From: JAAXHH01 sp965225915 | GTDB lineage: Bacteria; JAAXHH01 | Length of the DNA stretch: 64,000 bases | Direction of reading: 5' to 3' | Assembly: GCA_965225915.1 (NCBI GenBank) | Contig: OZ245326.1 | Coordinates: 2,790,001 to 2,854,000, forward strand | In this document: piece by piece, positions 16,051 to 25,283 of the stretch | How positions within the stretch are numbered: the first letter of the stretch is position 1 | How the letters are laid out: the number at the start of each line of letters is the position of its first letter | The notes under the pieces: model-generated | Database searches by the model: none | What the model saw: only the letters and a program-made list of their open reading frames with translations | What the model was told of the DNA's origin: nothing | Program-made: the position numbers and the translations under genes

Positions 16051-17661
16051 GTGCCTTCCCGGTCCAGACCGAACATACTGTGGGTTTCCTTTGAAGACAC
16101 CGGTCCTTATTACGGCTGCTACGGCGACCCGGTAGCCCGCACGCCGAACGTGGACCGCTTCGCGGCCCAGGGGTGCCGGTGGACGAACTGTTTCTCCACG
16201 GCGGGGGTATGCGCCCCGGCTCGTTCGGCGATCATCACCGGGATGTACCCTACCTCCATCGGCACGCATCACATGCGGACCACGCACGTCCATCCAGCCA
16301 CCCCCGAGATGCCTACGCCCTATTCGGCGGTAGTGCCCCACTACGTCAAGTGCTTCACCGAGTACCTGCGGGCGGCGGGATACTACTGCACGAACAACTT
16401 CAAGACCGACTACCAGTTCGAGCCGCCGCTGACGGCCTGGGACGACCTGGGAAAGGAAGCCCACTGGCGTAACCGCCCCGATCCGGAACAGCCGTTCTTC
16501 GCGGTCTTCAATCTCATGCGCAGCCACGAAAGCGGGGCCTGGCCGGAAAAGTGCCCGTCACCGGAATTCGATCCCGATGACATCCAACCACCGCCCTACC
16601 TTCCCGACACGCCGGTGGTTCGGGAAGCCATGGCCCGCATGTACACCCATATCGCGCACAACGACCGGGAATTCGGCGAACTCCTGAATCAGTTGGCGGA
16701 AGACGGGCTTGCCGACAATACTTACGTCTTCAACTGGAGCGACCACGGTCCCCTGCCCCGTGGCAAGCGCTGGCCCTATGACGCGGGAATCCACGTGCCG
16801 CTGATCGCGCGGGGACCGGACCTGGGAGAGGGGCGGGTGCGAGATGATCTGGTCAGCACGATCGATCTCGGACCTACCGTACTTTCCTTGGCTGGTGTCG
16901 AGATTCCTCACCACATCCAGGGCCGGGCTTTTCTCGGGAAACAGGCCCAACCCCCACGAAACTTTGTCTTCGCCAGCCGCGACCGTCACGACGTGTCGTA
17001 CGACATGGTCAGGGCCGCGCGGGACGGACAATACAAGTATATTCGGAATTACCGGCCGGATCTTCCGTATCTTTCCTGGATTCCCTATCGCAACCGTCAT
17101 CCGATCATGCAGGAGATGTGGCGGCTTCACCTGGAAGGCGCGCTGGACGAGGCGCAATCGGCCCTGTTCCAGTATCCCAGGCCTGTGGAGGAGCTATACG
17201 ACGCGGCGGCCGACCCCCACGAAATCCGCAACCTGGCGGCGGATCCCCGCATGCGTAACGAACTGCAGCGGATGCGCAAGGCGCTTGATGCATGGCTCGA
17301 AGAGGTGGGCGACATGGGCCGGATGCCGGAGAGCGAAATGGTCCGGAATTGGTATCCGGAGGGCGGACAGCCCGATACCGCCCCCGTGTTATGCGTTCCC
17401 GTCTGCGCCGGTAGCCCGGGGATAGAGCCGGCCCCGGAAGGCGGCACGTTCAAGGGGCCCATGCTGGTGCAGCTCCACTGCGCCACGCAGGGGGCGTCCA
17501 TCGCCTATACATTCGATGAGGGGGACAACCCCCATTGGCTGCTGTACACCAGACCGCTACGTCTTGCGGCCGGGGAATACGTGTTGAAGACCCGGGCCAT
17601 TCGCATCGGATACAGGGAGAGCCGGGAGAGTCAGGCGAGATTCGTGGTTAGGGAAGCGTGA
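16051..17661 (+). CDS. Formylglycine-dependent sulfatase with C-terminal beta-sandwich tail
   Basis: A 536-residue type I sulfatase. The modification motif is CAPARS with C54, which a formylglycine-generating enzyme would convert; FEDTGPYYGCYG supplies N-terminal metal ligands and NWSDHG the later ones. The last ~75 residues (GTFKGPMLVQLHCAT, IAYTFDEGDNPHW, YVLKTRAIRIGY) resemble the chitobiase/hexosaminidase C-terminal domain that is often found on carbohydrate enzymes. No signal peptide is seen, so it is cytoplasmic unless the start lies elsewhere. The GTG start follows GAGG. Likely substrates are sulfated glycans or small sulfate esters. Confidence 0.92.
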   Translation: MPSRSRPNILWVSFEDTGPYYGCYGDPVARTPNVDRFAAQGCRWTNCFSTAGVCAPARSAIITGMYPTSIGTHHMRTTHVHPATPEMPTPYSAVVPHYVKCFTEYLRAAGYYCTNNFKTDYQFEPPLTAWDDLGKEAHWRNRPDPEQPFFAVFNLMRSHESGAWPEKCPSPEFDPDDIQPPPYLPDTPVVREAMARMYTHIAHNDREFGELLNQLAEDGLADNTYVFNWSDHGPLPRGKRWPYDAGIHVPLIARGPDLGEGRVRDDLVSTIDLGPTVLSLAGVEIPHHIQGRAFLGKQAQPPRNFVFASRDRHDVSYDMVRAARDGQYKYIRNYRPDLPYLSWIPYRNRHPIMQEMWRLHLEGALDEAQSALFQYPRPVEELYDAAADPHEIRNLAADPRMRNELQRMRKALDAWLEEVGDMGRMPESEMVRNWYPEGGQPDTAPVLCVPVCAGSPGIEPAPEGGTFKGPMLVQLHCATQGASIAYTFDEGDNPHWLLYTRPLRLAAGEYVLKTRAIRIGYRESRESQARFVVREA

Positions 17662-17793
17662 TCGGGACGGAGAACCGCGACAAGGTACAACGAGGTAATC
17701 ACCCAGCCCCAGTTTTGGTTGACCGGGGCATCTTTGAGCTTTGAAAATACTGACTTGGAACCCCATCTCCACGTTCCATAACAGGAGGCAGTC

Positions 17794-18645
17794 ATGGATC
17801 CTTCGTGTCTCGCGTATTGTTTGACGGACGAAGAGCGGCGCCTTTTCGATGAACAGGGCTACTTCGTCGTGAAAAACGTCCTGCCGGACGAAATGGTTGG
17901 GGCCCTGAACCGCATCGTGGACCGCATAGATGTAGCATGTCGCCCGAACATGGGGGGCGGTCCCTACGATATCAAGAACCACTTCGACATCATCGGCAGG
18001 GATGATCTCCTGCTGGAACTGCTCGACTGGCCGAAGACCTTCCCCAAGGTCTGGGACATACTCGGCTGGCACATTCAGCTGTACCATTCGCACGTCATCG
18101 TGTCGCCTCCCTGGCCGTCCGGGCAGAAACCGAAACGACGGCGCCTTGGATGGCACCAGGACAGCGGTCGCCTGAACATCGACCTGGAGACCACGCCCCG
18201 TCCGCGGGTGTCGCTGAAAGTGGCGTTCTTTCTTACCGACTGCACGGAAACCAATCGCGGCAACTTCCATGCCATACCGGGCAGCCATTTGAGAGACGAT
18301 GTCGAATTTCCCGAAAACAAGGAAGCGGACCCTGAAGGAGCGGTTCCGGTCCCGGTCGCAGCGGGCGACGCCGTTTTCTTCGATCGTCGTGTGTGGCACG
18401 CATCGGGGATCAACTATTCCGATGTAACCCGCAAGGTACTCTTTTACGGCTACAGTTACCGGTGGCTGCGTCCCAGGGACAATATGACCGTGGACCATTA
18501 CATGAGCCGGTGTGACCCCATCCGCAGGCAACTCCTGGGCGCCGCGCCATCGGGTGGCCACGGCTATACCTCGCCCCTTTCCGAAGACATACCGCTGCGC
18601 GAATGGATCGGAAACCACGCGGGCCGGGAATACGTGGTCGATTGA
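17794..18645 (+). CDS. Phytanoyl-CoA dioxygenase (PhyH) family Fe(II)/2-oxoglutarate enzyme
   Basis: A 283-residue PhyH-family oxygenase. The facial triad is H121-x-D123 (GWHQDSG) and H202 (RRVWHASG), and R213 is placed to bind 2-oxoglutarate. AGGAGG lies five bases upstream of the ATG. Bacterial members hydroxylate a wide range of substrates, including ectoine, natural products and lipids, so the phytanoyl-CoA name should not be read literally. It follows the sulfatase by 132 bases in the same direction and might be co-transcribed. Confidence 0.9.
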   Translation: MDPSCLAYCLTDEERRLFDEQGYFVVKNVLPDEMVGALNRIVDRIDVACRPNMGGGPYDIKNHFDIIGRDDLLLELLDWPKTFPKVWDILGWHIQLYHSHVIVSPPWPSGQKPKRRRLGWHQDSGRLNIDLETTPRPRVSLKVAFFLTDCTETNRGNFHAIPGSHLRDDVEFPENKEADPEGAVPVPVAAGDAVFFDRRVWHASGINYSDVTRKVLFYGYSYRWLRPRDNMTVDHYMSRCDPIRRQLLGAAPSGGHGYTSPLSEDIPLREWIGNHAGREYVVD

Positions 18646-18707
18646 GAATGCCTTGCACGGGTGGTTAACCGAGGCTGACGCATCAGGTTCTTCCAGGTGA
18701 TAGATAT

Positions 18708-19001
18708 TTGAGTGATTCAACAGAGACCCTTTCGGAACAGCAAGCCCTGCTCGACCGGATCGCCGAAGCTGTGGTCGATCGCGAACTCACCGCGCCCGCG
18801 GTCCTGTTTCTGGATTCCATGAAGCCCCTTTCATTTCTTGGCGGCCAGTTCATGGCTTTCCTCAGCCCGTTCATTCACATGGTTGTGGATGCTTCGCAGT
18901 ACGACCTGATCGCCGAAGCCATCGAGCGCAGGGAGAACGTGGAGTTCCTGATCCTGCGCATAGAACACCACGCTTCCGCAAAAGAGAACCGTTCTACATA
19001 G
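18708..19001 (+). CDS. Conserved-looking small protein ahead of the GlmL-like gene
   Basis: A 97-residue protein I do not recognise. It has an acidic helical N-terminus, a central hydrophobic stretch (FLGGQFMAFLSPFIHMVV, about residues 43-61) that could be membrane-associated, and a charged C-terminal helix. The TTG start follows AGGTGA by seven bases, and codon use matches the neighbours. It precedes the GlmL-like gene by 56 bases in the same direction and probably belongs to that unit. No function is assigned. Confidence 0.68.
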   Translation: MSDSTETLSEQQALLDRIAEAVVDRELTAPAVLFLDSMKPLSFLGGQFMAFLSPFIHMVVDASQYDLIAEAIERRENVEFLILRIEHHASAKENRST

Positions 19002-19057
19002 GCGCTGGGTGATTACCTTCAGTGTCACTCCAACGCCTTTCTCCCTTACGGATCGAC

Positions 19058-20860
19058 ATGCCCCTTCCAGCGGATATCAGGGTCATTCTGGCTACCGACT
19101 GCGGTAGCACGACGACCAAGGCGATCCTGATCGAAAACCGTGCGGGGTCCTTTCGCCTGGTTGTTCGCGGCGAGGCGCCGACCACCGTGGAGGCGCCCTT
19201 CGAGGATGTCACGAGGGGCGTGCTCAACGCCGTGCGCGAGGTGGAAGAACAGTCCGGCCGCGAGATACTCGACGGGGAGCGCATCGTCTCTCCGGCTGAA
19301 GGCGGCCGCGGCGTGGACATCTATGTCTCTACGAGCAGCGCCGGAGGTGGACTCCAGATGATGGTGGCCGGCGTGGTCAAGAGCATGACCGCGGAGAGCG
19401 CCGAGCGGGCGGCCCTGGGCGCGGGCGCAATCGTCATGGAAGCATTGGCGTCCAACGATGGACGGCGTCCGCACGAACGCGTTGAACGCATCCGCCAGCT
19501 CAGGCCGGACATGATCCTCTTGTCGGGTGGCGTGGACGGCGGTACGAAGTCCCACGTGGTCGAGATGGCCGAACTGATCTCCGCGGCGGATCCCAAGCCC
19601 CGCCTGGGCAACGTCTTCCAGTTGCCGGTCATTTACGCCGGAAACGTCGATGCCCGTGGGGATATAGCCCGAATACTGGGGGACAGCACGGAACTGAGCC
19701 AGGTCGACAACCTGCGGCCCGTCCTGGAAGAAGAGAACCTCGGACCCGCCCGCGAACAGATCCATACGCTGTTCATGGAACACGTCATGGCCCAAGCGCC
19801 CGGGTACAGGTCCCTGATGGAATGGACCCATGTGCCCATCATGCCCACGCCGGGCGCCGTGGGGCGGTTGGTGCGCGTTGTCGCCGAGGGCAGTGGCATT
19901 AACGTCCTGGGCGTGGACATCGGCGGTGCGACGACCGACGTATTCTCCGTGTTCGACGGCACCTTCAACCGGACCGTGAGTGCCAATCTCGGCATGAGTT
20001 ACAGCATTTCCAACGTGCTGACGGAAGCGGGCCTGGATCAGATCGCCCGTTGGCTGCCCTTTGAAATGCCGGACGCCGAACTCAAGGATCGACTCGGCAA
20101 CAAGATGATCCGTCCCACCAGCATTCCGCAGACCATGGAGGAACTCATCATCGAGCAGGCCGTGGCCCGGGAGGCCCTGCGACTGGCTTTTGAACAGCAC
20201 CGGAACTTCGCCGTGGCGTTGAAGGGCGTGCAGCAGAAGCGCACCATTTCGGATACATTCGAACAGCAGACCGGCGGCCAGTCACTGGTCGACCTGATGG
20301 CCCTCGATCTGATTATCGGCAGCGGGGGCGTGCTGTCCCACGCGCCGCGTCGGGAGCAGGCGGCACTGATGATGGTGGATGCCTTCCAGCCGGAAGGGAT
20401 CACGAGCCTGGCGGTGGACAGCATCTTCATGATGCCCCACCTGGGCGTGCTGTCCACTATTCATGAGAAGGCGGCCCTGGAGGTCTTCGAACGGGACTGT
20501 CTCGTCCACCTGGGAGCCTGTGTCGCGCCTGTCGGCACCCGTGCGGCGGGGTCGCCGTGCGTTACGGTGAAGACGAGAGCGGACGGTACGGAACAGGTAT
20601 GGGAGGCTAAAGCGGGGGAACTGTCGGCCATCCCCGTCGGGGATGCGGAGGAGGTGGTCCTTGAAGTTGCGCCGTCCCGCGGTTACGACGTCGGTGCGGG
20701 CAGGGGTGTGCCGGTAACTCGTACCGTGAGGAACGGTCCCGTGGGCGTGATCATAGATGGGCGCGGAAGGCCGCTCGAACTGCCGGAAGAAGCGACGGAA
20801 CGGGTCAGGGCCTTGCGAAAAGGTTACCGCGCACTGGATATCTATCCGAGGGTTGATTAA
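19058..20860 (+). CDS. GlmL/MutL-family ASKHA ATPase
   Basis: A 600-residue protein of the MutL/GlmL family named after the protein that accompanies glutamate mutase. It has the ASKHA ATPase signature: phosphate-1 loop DCGSTTTK (residues 14-21), a SGGVDGGTK loop and the phosphate-2 loop DIGGATTD (near residue 287). Clostridial GlmL is thought to be a mutase-reactivating chaperone, but no cobalamin-dependent mutase gene is nearby. Instead the stop overlaps the next start by one base, and four membrane-protein genes follow. This copy is longer than the roughly 460-residue clostridial form, with a C-terminal beta-rich tail. ATG 19058 places the phosphate loop close to the N-terminus; a GTG at 19022 is possible. 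Confidence 0.82.
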   Translation: MPLPADIRVILATDCGSTTTKAILIENRAGSFRLVVRGEAPTTVEAPFEDVTRGVLNAVREVEEQSGREILDGERIVSPAEGGRGVDIYVSTSSAGGGLQMMVAGVVKSMTAESAERAALGAGAIVMEALASNDGRRPHERVERIRQLRPDMILLSGGVDGGTKSHVVEMAELISAADPKPRLGNVFQLPVIYAGNVDARGDIARILGDSTELSQVDNLRPVLEEENLGPAREQIHTLFMEHVMAQAPGYRSLMEWTHVPIMPTPGAVGRLVRVVAEGSGINVLGVDIGGATTDVFSVFDGTFNRTVSANLGMSYSISNVLTEAGLDQIARWLPFEMPDAELKDRLGNKMIRPTSIPQTMEELIIEQAVAREALRLAFEQHRNFAVALKGVQQKRTISDTFEQQTGGQSLVDLMALDLIIGSGGVLSHAPRREQAALMMVDAFQPEGITSLAVDSIFMMPHLGVLSTIHEKAALEVFERDCLVHLGACVAPVGTRAAGSPCVTVKTRADGTEQVWEAKAGELSAIPVGDAEEVVLEVAPSRGYDVGAGRGVPVTRTVRNGPVGVIIDGRGRPLELPEEATERVRALRKGYRALDIYPRVD

Positions 20861-21984
20861 TGACCCATGCGTATTCATCGGGCCTGCGCGTATCGACGCG
20901 GACCGTGGTCCAGAAAACCCGTCGCCTTCCCCTGAAGGGCGAGGTGGTGGTGGACGCTGGGGAACGCGTCGGACCCGATACGGTAGTAGCGGAAACGTAC
21001 CTGCCCGGGCCGGTGCACAACGTCAATGTCTCCAATTCCCTGGCTATTGCGCCCGAGGACGTGCCGGAATGCATGCGGAAGCAACAGAACGACACGGTGG
21101 AAAAGGGCGATATGATCGCGGAGTCGAAGGGAATATTCGGACTGTTCAAATCCAGTGTCCAGTCTCCCGTCTCCGGGACGGTGGAACTGGTATCGGAAGT
21201 GACCGGCCAGGTGCTGATCCGGGAACCGTCGGTTCCCGTACGGATAAAGGCCTACATCGACGGCAGAGTAACCGAAGTCATGGCCGGGGAAGGTGTCGTG
21301 GTCGAAACGGTTGGCGCCTGTATACAGGGTATCTTCGGGATTGGCGGCGAAGTGCACGCACCGATACGGCAGATCGTCGAATCACCCGACGCCGGGATCA
21401 CCGGGGACATGGTCGATGAAGGTTGTGCGGGCCGGATCATTTGCGGCGGATCCATGATCTCCCTTGACGCCCTGCGTAAATTGATAAGAGTCGGGGCGTC
21501 CGGCGTCGTGGTGGGCGGCATGCGGTATCACGATATCGGGGACCTCCTTGGATACCAGATCGGCGTCGCGGTCACGGGAGGCGAAAACATCGGATTGACC
21601 GTAGTCTTGACGGAAGGCTTCGGACCACTGCCCATGGCCGAACGCACCTTCGAACTGATCAGGTCGTTCGACGGCCGCGACGCTTCCATGAGCGGCGCCA
21701 CGCAGATCCGCGCCGGTGTGATACGCCCCGAGATCATCATTGCCAGTAAGGAGGGCGGTGACCCTTCCGGCCGGTTGAACCTGGCCGGACGCGGCCTGGA
21801 ACCGGGCACGCCGGTACGCCTCATACGCAAGCCCTGGTTCGGTGAAATCGCCACGGTGACGGCGTTGCCCGAACAACCGGCCAGGCTGCCCACCGGCGCC
21901 ATGGCAAGGGTGCTGGAAGCCCGGCGCGCTAACGGGGACATCGTAACGGTGCCCCGTGCCAATGTGGAGATTGTAGAGGCCTGA
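20860..21984 (+). CDS. Uncharacterised protein with barrel-sandwich and KOW-like segments
   Basis: A 374-residue soluble protein without signal peptide. Residues about 24-130 show a repeated biotinyl/lipoyl-like pattern (VVVDAGERVGPDTVVAE, and SVQSPVSGTVELVSEVTGQ), like the barrel-sandwich hybrid of RnfC or membrane-fusion proteins but without the modified lysine. The middle is glycine-rich (GACIQGIFGIGGEVHAP, SGVVVGGMRYHDIGD). Near residue 305-345 a KOW-like turn occurs (GTPVRLIRKPWFGEIATV). It overlaps the GlmL-like stop by one base and abuts the next gene, so translation is probably coupled. Its role may be to link the ATPase to the membrane proteins; this is inference. Confidence 0.78.
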   Translation: MTHAYSSGLRVSTRTVVQKTRRLPLKGEVVVDAGERVGPDTVVAETYLPGPVHNVNVSNSLAIAPEDVPECMRKQQNDTVEKGDMIAESKGIFGLFKSSVQSPVSGTVELVSEVTGQVLIREPSVPVRIKAYIDGRVTEVMAGEGVVVETVGACIQGIFGIGGEVHAPIRQIVESPDAGITGDMVDEGCAGRIICGGSMISLDALRKLIRVGASGVVVGGMRYHDIGDLLGYQIGVAVTGGENIGLTVVLTEGFGPLPMAERTFELIRSFDGRDASMSGATQIRAGVIRPEIIIASKEGGDPSGRLNLAGRGLEPGTPVRLIRKPWFGEIATVTALPEQPARLPTGAMARVLEARRANGDIVTVPRANVEIVEA

Positions 21985-22923
21985 ATGATCCTTCCGCGAA
22001 CCCTTTGCAAACAACGAACCAGGTCCCTTACGGTCAGGCCGTCGCGCGTGGTCCTGGTAGCCGCGCTGATCGCGGCCGTGCTGATTTCAGATCCCTGTCT
22101 CGCCCAGGACATCTCCGAATCGGGCTGGTTCAACTCAGACCGGACCCAGGCCCTGGTCCTCGGCTGCATCCTGACGGTCTTCATCCTGTTCTATGTAATA
22201 CTGGCCTCGTCCGGCCGCCCCCTGTTCATCCGCAAGATCGCCGGCCTGGATACAGTGGAAGAAGCCGTGGGACGGGCCACGGAAATGGGCAAACCCATTC
22301 TTTACGTCCCGGGTCTCAACGATATGGACGATGTACAGACCATCGCGTCCCTGAATATGCTGGGACATCTGGCCACCATCATCGCTGGATATGATTCCAG
22401 GCTCCACGTGCCGGTGCGTCGCTCCCTGGTCATGAGCGCGGCGCGCGAGACGGTGCACCAGTCCTACCTGTCCGCCGGACGGCCCGACGCGTACCAGGAA
22501 GACTCCATACATTACATATCGGACGCCCAGTTCGCCTACGCCGCGGCCGTCGACGGGATCATCGTGCGCGAGCAGCCCGCCGCCTGTTTTTACCTTGGAG
22601 CCTTCTATGCCGAGTCCCTGATTCTCGCGGAAACGGGTAACTCTATCGGCGCCATCCAGATAGCGGGAACCGCAAAGCCTCCGCAATTGCCTTTTTTCGT
22701 AGCGGCATGCGATTACACGCTCATCGGAGAAGAACTGTTCGCCGCAAGCGCGTATCTTTCCAAGGAACCGCGGATGCTGGGCAGCCTGAAGGGCCAGGAT
22801 GCCGGCAAGGGCATCGCCATCTTGTTTATAATAGTCGGAAGTGTTTTGGCAACTGCGGAATCCCTTACCGAAAGCGAAATCGTACGTGATTTATCGGATA
22901 TCGTCCTGTGGCTGTTCAGGTAG
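21985..22923 (+). CDS. Membrane protein resembling DUF6754 proteins
   Basis: A 312-residue membrane protein that starts on the base after the previous stop codon. An N-terminal hydrophobic segment (about residues 20-40, ending CLAQ) and a second one (LGCILTVFILFYVILA) are followed by a soluble domain with EAVGRATEMGKPILYVPG, then a C-terminal pair of hydrophobic helices. The combination resembles what is catalogued as DUF6754, a family of unknown function; I make that match from memory with moderate certainty. It is the first of four membrane proteins in the GlmL-led unit. Confidence 0.72.
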   Translation: MILPRTLCKQRTRSLTVRPSRVVLVAALIAAVLISDPCLAQDISESGWFNSDRTQALVLGCILTVFILFYVILASSGRPLFIRKIAGLDTVEEAVGRATEMGKPILYVPGLNDMDDVQTIASLNMLGHLATIIAGYDSRLHVPVRRSLVMSAARETVHQSYLSAGRPDAYQEDSIHYISDAQFAYAAAVDGIIVREQPAACFYLGAFYAESLILAETGNSIGAIQIAGTAKPPQLPFFVAACDYTLIGEELFAASAYLSKEPRMLGSLKGQDAGKGIAILFIIVGSVLATAESLTESEIVRDLSDIVLWLFR

Positions 22924-23056
22924 AATCCTTGATGTTTTATTTGACCTATAGAACGATAGCCCGCCGGCATACGCGAGCAGTATCCCGGTCGGACTGCACC
23001 GATAGTCCGGTCGCCATGATATCAAACCCAATCGGTCCTGACCATCTGGAGTTTTC

Positions 23057-23737
23057 ATGCGTCGTCGAGTACCTCTGATCATCACCTTTGTGATCGGCAT
23101 GGTCCTGATCACGGGGTATTTCGTGACCCGCGGACCGTTCAACACGCTCTACGAGAGTTTTTCGGACTACTTTGCCATCATAACGGTCTTCGCCTTCATC
23201 CTCGGAGGCGGCAGCCTGCTCAAGATCCACCTGAAACGCGTGGCCAACCGGTCCACGGACTGGCCGTACAGCGCGGTGACCCTGGCGGGGTTTGCAATCA
23301 CCCTGGTGATCGGCCTTTTCAAGCTGGGCAACCCGGGCGGTCTCGGCGGGGAAATCCTGGCCGCGGGATCCTGGCTTCGCTTCATCTTCGATGGCGTATA
23401 CAACCCGCTTTCCGCCACCATGTTCGCCCTGCTGGCTTTCTTCGTCGCATCGGCGTCCTACCGGGCATTCAGGGCCCGTACGAAGGAAGCCACCATACTC
23501 CTGTCAGCCGCCATAATCATACTGCTCGGCAGGACGCCCGTGGGCGCCTGGCTGACGGCCTGGATGCCGGAAAGCCTGGCGTTTCTCGAGCTGCCAAACC
23601 TGGCCAACTGGATCATGGCCTGGCCCAATACGGCCGGCCAACGGGCCATTATGATCGGCATTGCCCTGGGCGTAATCGCGACGTCGCTGCGCATCATACT
23701 GGGCATCGAACGTAACTACCTGGGCCGGGGAGAGTAG
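23057..23737 (+). CDS. Polytopic membrane protein of the GlmL-led unit
   Basis: A 226-residue protein with about six transmembrane helices (for example VPLIITFVIGMVLITGYF, IITVFAFILGGGSLL, TLAGFAITLVIGLF, FALLAFFVASASY, LLSAAIIILLG) and no recognised domain. An RBS-like TGGAG precedes the ATG. Only two bases separate its stop from the next start, which indicates an operon. The 133-base gap before it is the largest in the unit and shows no gene. Confidence 0.75.
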   Translation: MRRRVPLIITFVIGMVLITGYFVTRGPFNTLYESFSDYFAIITVFAFILGGGSLLKIHLKRVANRSTDWPYSAVTLAGFAITLVIGLFKLGNPGGLGGEILAAGSWLRFIFDGVYNPLSATMFALLAFFVASASYRAFRARTKEATILLSAAIIILLGRTPVGAWLTAWMPESLAFLELPNLANWIMAWPNTAGQRAIMIGIALGVIATSLRIILGIERNYLGRGE

Positions 23738-23739
23738 AC

Positions 23740-24594
23740 ATGCCGTTGCCTGAGTTTCTACGACACATTGACCGGCGTATCATATTCCTGCTCATAGCGG
23801 CAGCCGTCTGCATTCCCCTGATTCTGAAGCCTCGATTCCAGTCCAGTCCTACGCCCATCGTTCTGTCCATATTCGACACGGTGGAGAGTCTGCCGGCCGA
23901 ATCACGGGTGTTTCTGTCCTTCGATTACGGTCCGGATACCGCTCCCGAGCTGGACCCGATGGCGAAGGCCCTTGTGCGCCACACCATGAGCAGGGGCCAC
24001 GAGGTGACCTTTTTTACCCTGTTTCCGGAGGGCGTGGGACAAATCAAGAAGATCACGGACAACCTTCTACCCGTTGAATTCCCCGGAAAAACCTACGGAC
24101 GTGATTTCGTGAACCTCGGCTACAAGGCCGGCCAGGGCGGCGCGATCAACACCATGGTAGTGAATTTCAGGACCCTGATCAACGCGGACGCGGAAGGCAC
24201 GCCGCTCGACACCTTGCCCATGACCGCAGACGTCGACGAAATGGTCGACTACGCCATCATCATCAGTCTGACCGCGGGGGACCCGGGATTGAAGGAGTGG
24301 ATCCAGTTCGCCGGCGACATCGCGAGCATCCCGGTCATGGGAGGCGGCACGGCCGTGGTGGCGCCTGAGCTGTACCCCTACTATCCTCAACAGCTGATTG
24401 GTTTGATGGGTGGTCTCAAAGGTGCTTCCGAGTACGAATCCGCCCTTGTAGCCCGCTACCCGGCCTATCGTAACGCCTCGATGGAAGCAACGATGCGCAT
24501 GGGACCCCAGGTCGTTACCCACGTCCTGATTGTGCTGCTCGTCCTGCTGGGTAATGTGACTTATTTCATCGATCGCAGAAGCCGACAGAGGTAA
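23740..24594 (+). CDS. Bitopic membrane protein with large extracytoplasmic domain, GlmL-led unit
   Basis: A 284-residue protein with a transmembrane helix at each end (about residues 12-30 and 255-275) and some 220 residues between. The central domain has an alpha/beta look (VFLSFDYGPDTAPELDP, HEVTFFTLFPEGVGQI, GRDFVNLGYKAGQG) and lacks familiar catalytic motifs. With the N-terminus inside, the domain would lie outside the cytoplasmic membrane. A good GGGGAG site precedes the ATG inside the end of the preceding gene. Function is unknown. Confidence 0.75.
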   Translation: MPLPEFLRHIDRRIIFLLIAAAVCIPLILKPRFQSSPTPIVLSIFDTVESLPAESRVFLSFDYGPDTAPELDPMAKALVRHTMSRGHEVTFFTLFPEGVGQIKKITDNLLPVEFPGKTYGRDFVNLGYKAGQGGAINTMVVNFRTLINADAEGTPLDTLPMTADVDEMVDYAIIISLTAGDPGLKEWIQFAGDIASIPVMGGGTAVVAPELYPYYPQQLIGLMGGLKGASEYESALVARYPAYRNASMEATMRMGPQVVTHVLIVLLVLLGNVTYFIDRRSRQR

Positions 24595-24608
24595 ACCGGA
24601 AACCGGAC

Positions 24609-25283
24609 ATGGATGTAACCCTGCAACTCTGGATCGACGCGGCCCTTACGCTGATGATCCTCAGTTTCCTTTATCGCGACAATCCGTTCTACAAGTTTGC
24701 CGAACACCTTTTCGTCGGCGTGTCGGCCGCGTACCTGATGGCCATCGGGTTCTGGGATCACCTGGTGCCCAACCTGCTCGGCAAGTTGTTCCCCTCGCTC
24801 ATGTCCGCTGTGGTGCCGAGCGCCGCGGGACGGGCTCCAGACTACTACTACCTCATCCCCGCTGTCTTCGGACTGTTGCTCCTGACCCGCCTGATCGACC
24901 GTTGGTCCTGGCTCAGCCGCTGGGCTCTGGCCTTCATCGTCGGTGGTTCCGCTGGATTCAATCTTCCGCGGTTTCTCGATTCCGACTTCATCATCCAGGT
25001 CCAGAGCACCATGATTCCCCTCGTGGTGCTCGACCAGGCGGGAAACCTCCTCTGGGGCGCCAGTTTTTCCCATATCGTGCTCGTCCTGGGCGTGATCTGC
25101 GGACTGGTGTATTTCTTCTTCTCCGTAGAACACAAGGGGCCGCTGGGTTACGTGTCCCGTGCGGGCATCTGGGTATTGATGGTGACCTTCGGCGCCGCCT
25201 TCGGGTACACGGTCATGGCGCGTATATCCCTGCTGACCGGCAGAATGGAAGCCCTGGGTGCCTGGATCGCCACGATCTTCTAG
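24609..25283 (+). CDS. Polytopic membrane protein, last gene of the GlmL-led unit
   Basis: A 224-residue membrane protein with about six to seven hydrophobic helices and conserved-looking charged turns (LYRDNPFYKFAEHLFVG near the N-terminus, VEHKGPLGYVSR near 175). It follows the bitopic protein by 14 bases. I recognise no family. About 160 non-coding bases separate it from the sugar nucleotidyltransferase, so the unit probably ends here. Confidence 0.73.
   Translation: MDVTLQLWIDAALTLMILSFLYRDNPFYKFAEHLFVGVSAAYLMAIGFWDHLVPNLLGKLFPSLMSAVVPSAAGRAPDYYYLIPAVFGLLLLTRLIDRWSWLSRWALAFIVGGSAGFNLPRFLDSDFIIQVQSTMIPLVVLDQAGNLLWGASFSHIVLVLGVICGLVYFFFSVEHKGPLGYVSRAGIWVLMVTFGAAFGYTVMARISLLTGRMEALGAWIATIF

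Noticed and set aside
17557..18720. A 387-residue open frame opposite the phytanoyl-CoA dioxygenase gene
   Set aside because: It spans two genes and an intergenic gap on the other strand and shows no family features.
19046..20200. A 384-residue open frame antisense to the GlmL-like gene
   Set aside because: Same pattern of antisense shadow with no motif; the plus-strand ATPase motifs are unambiguous.
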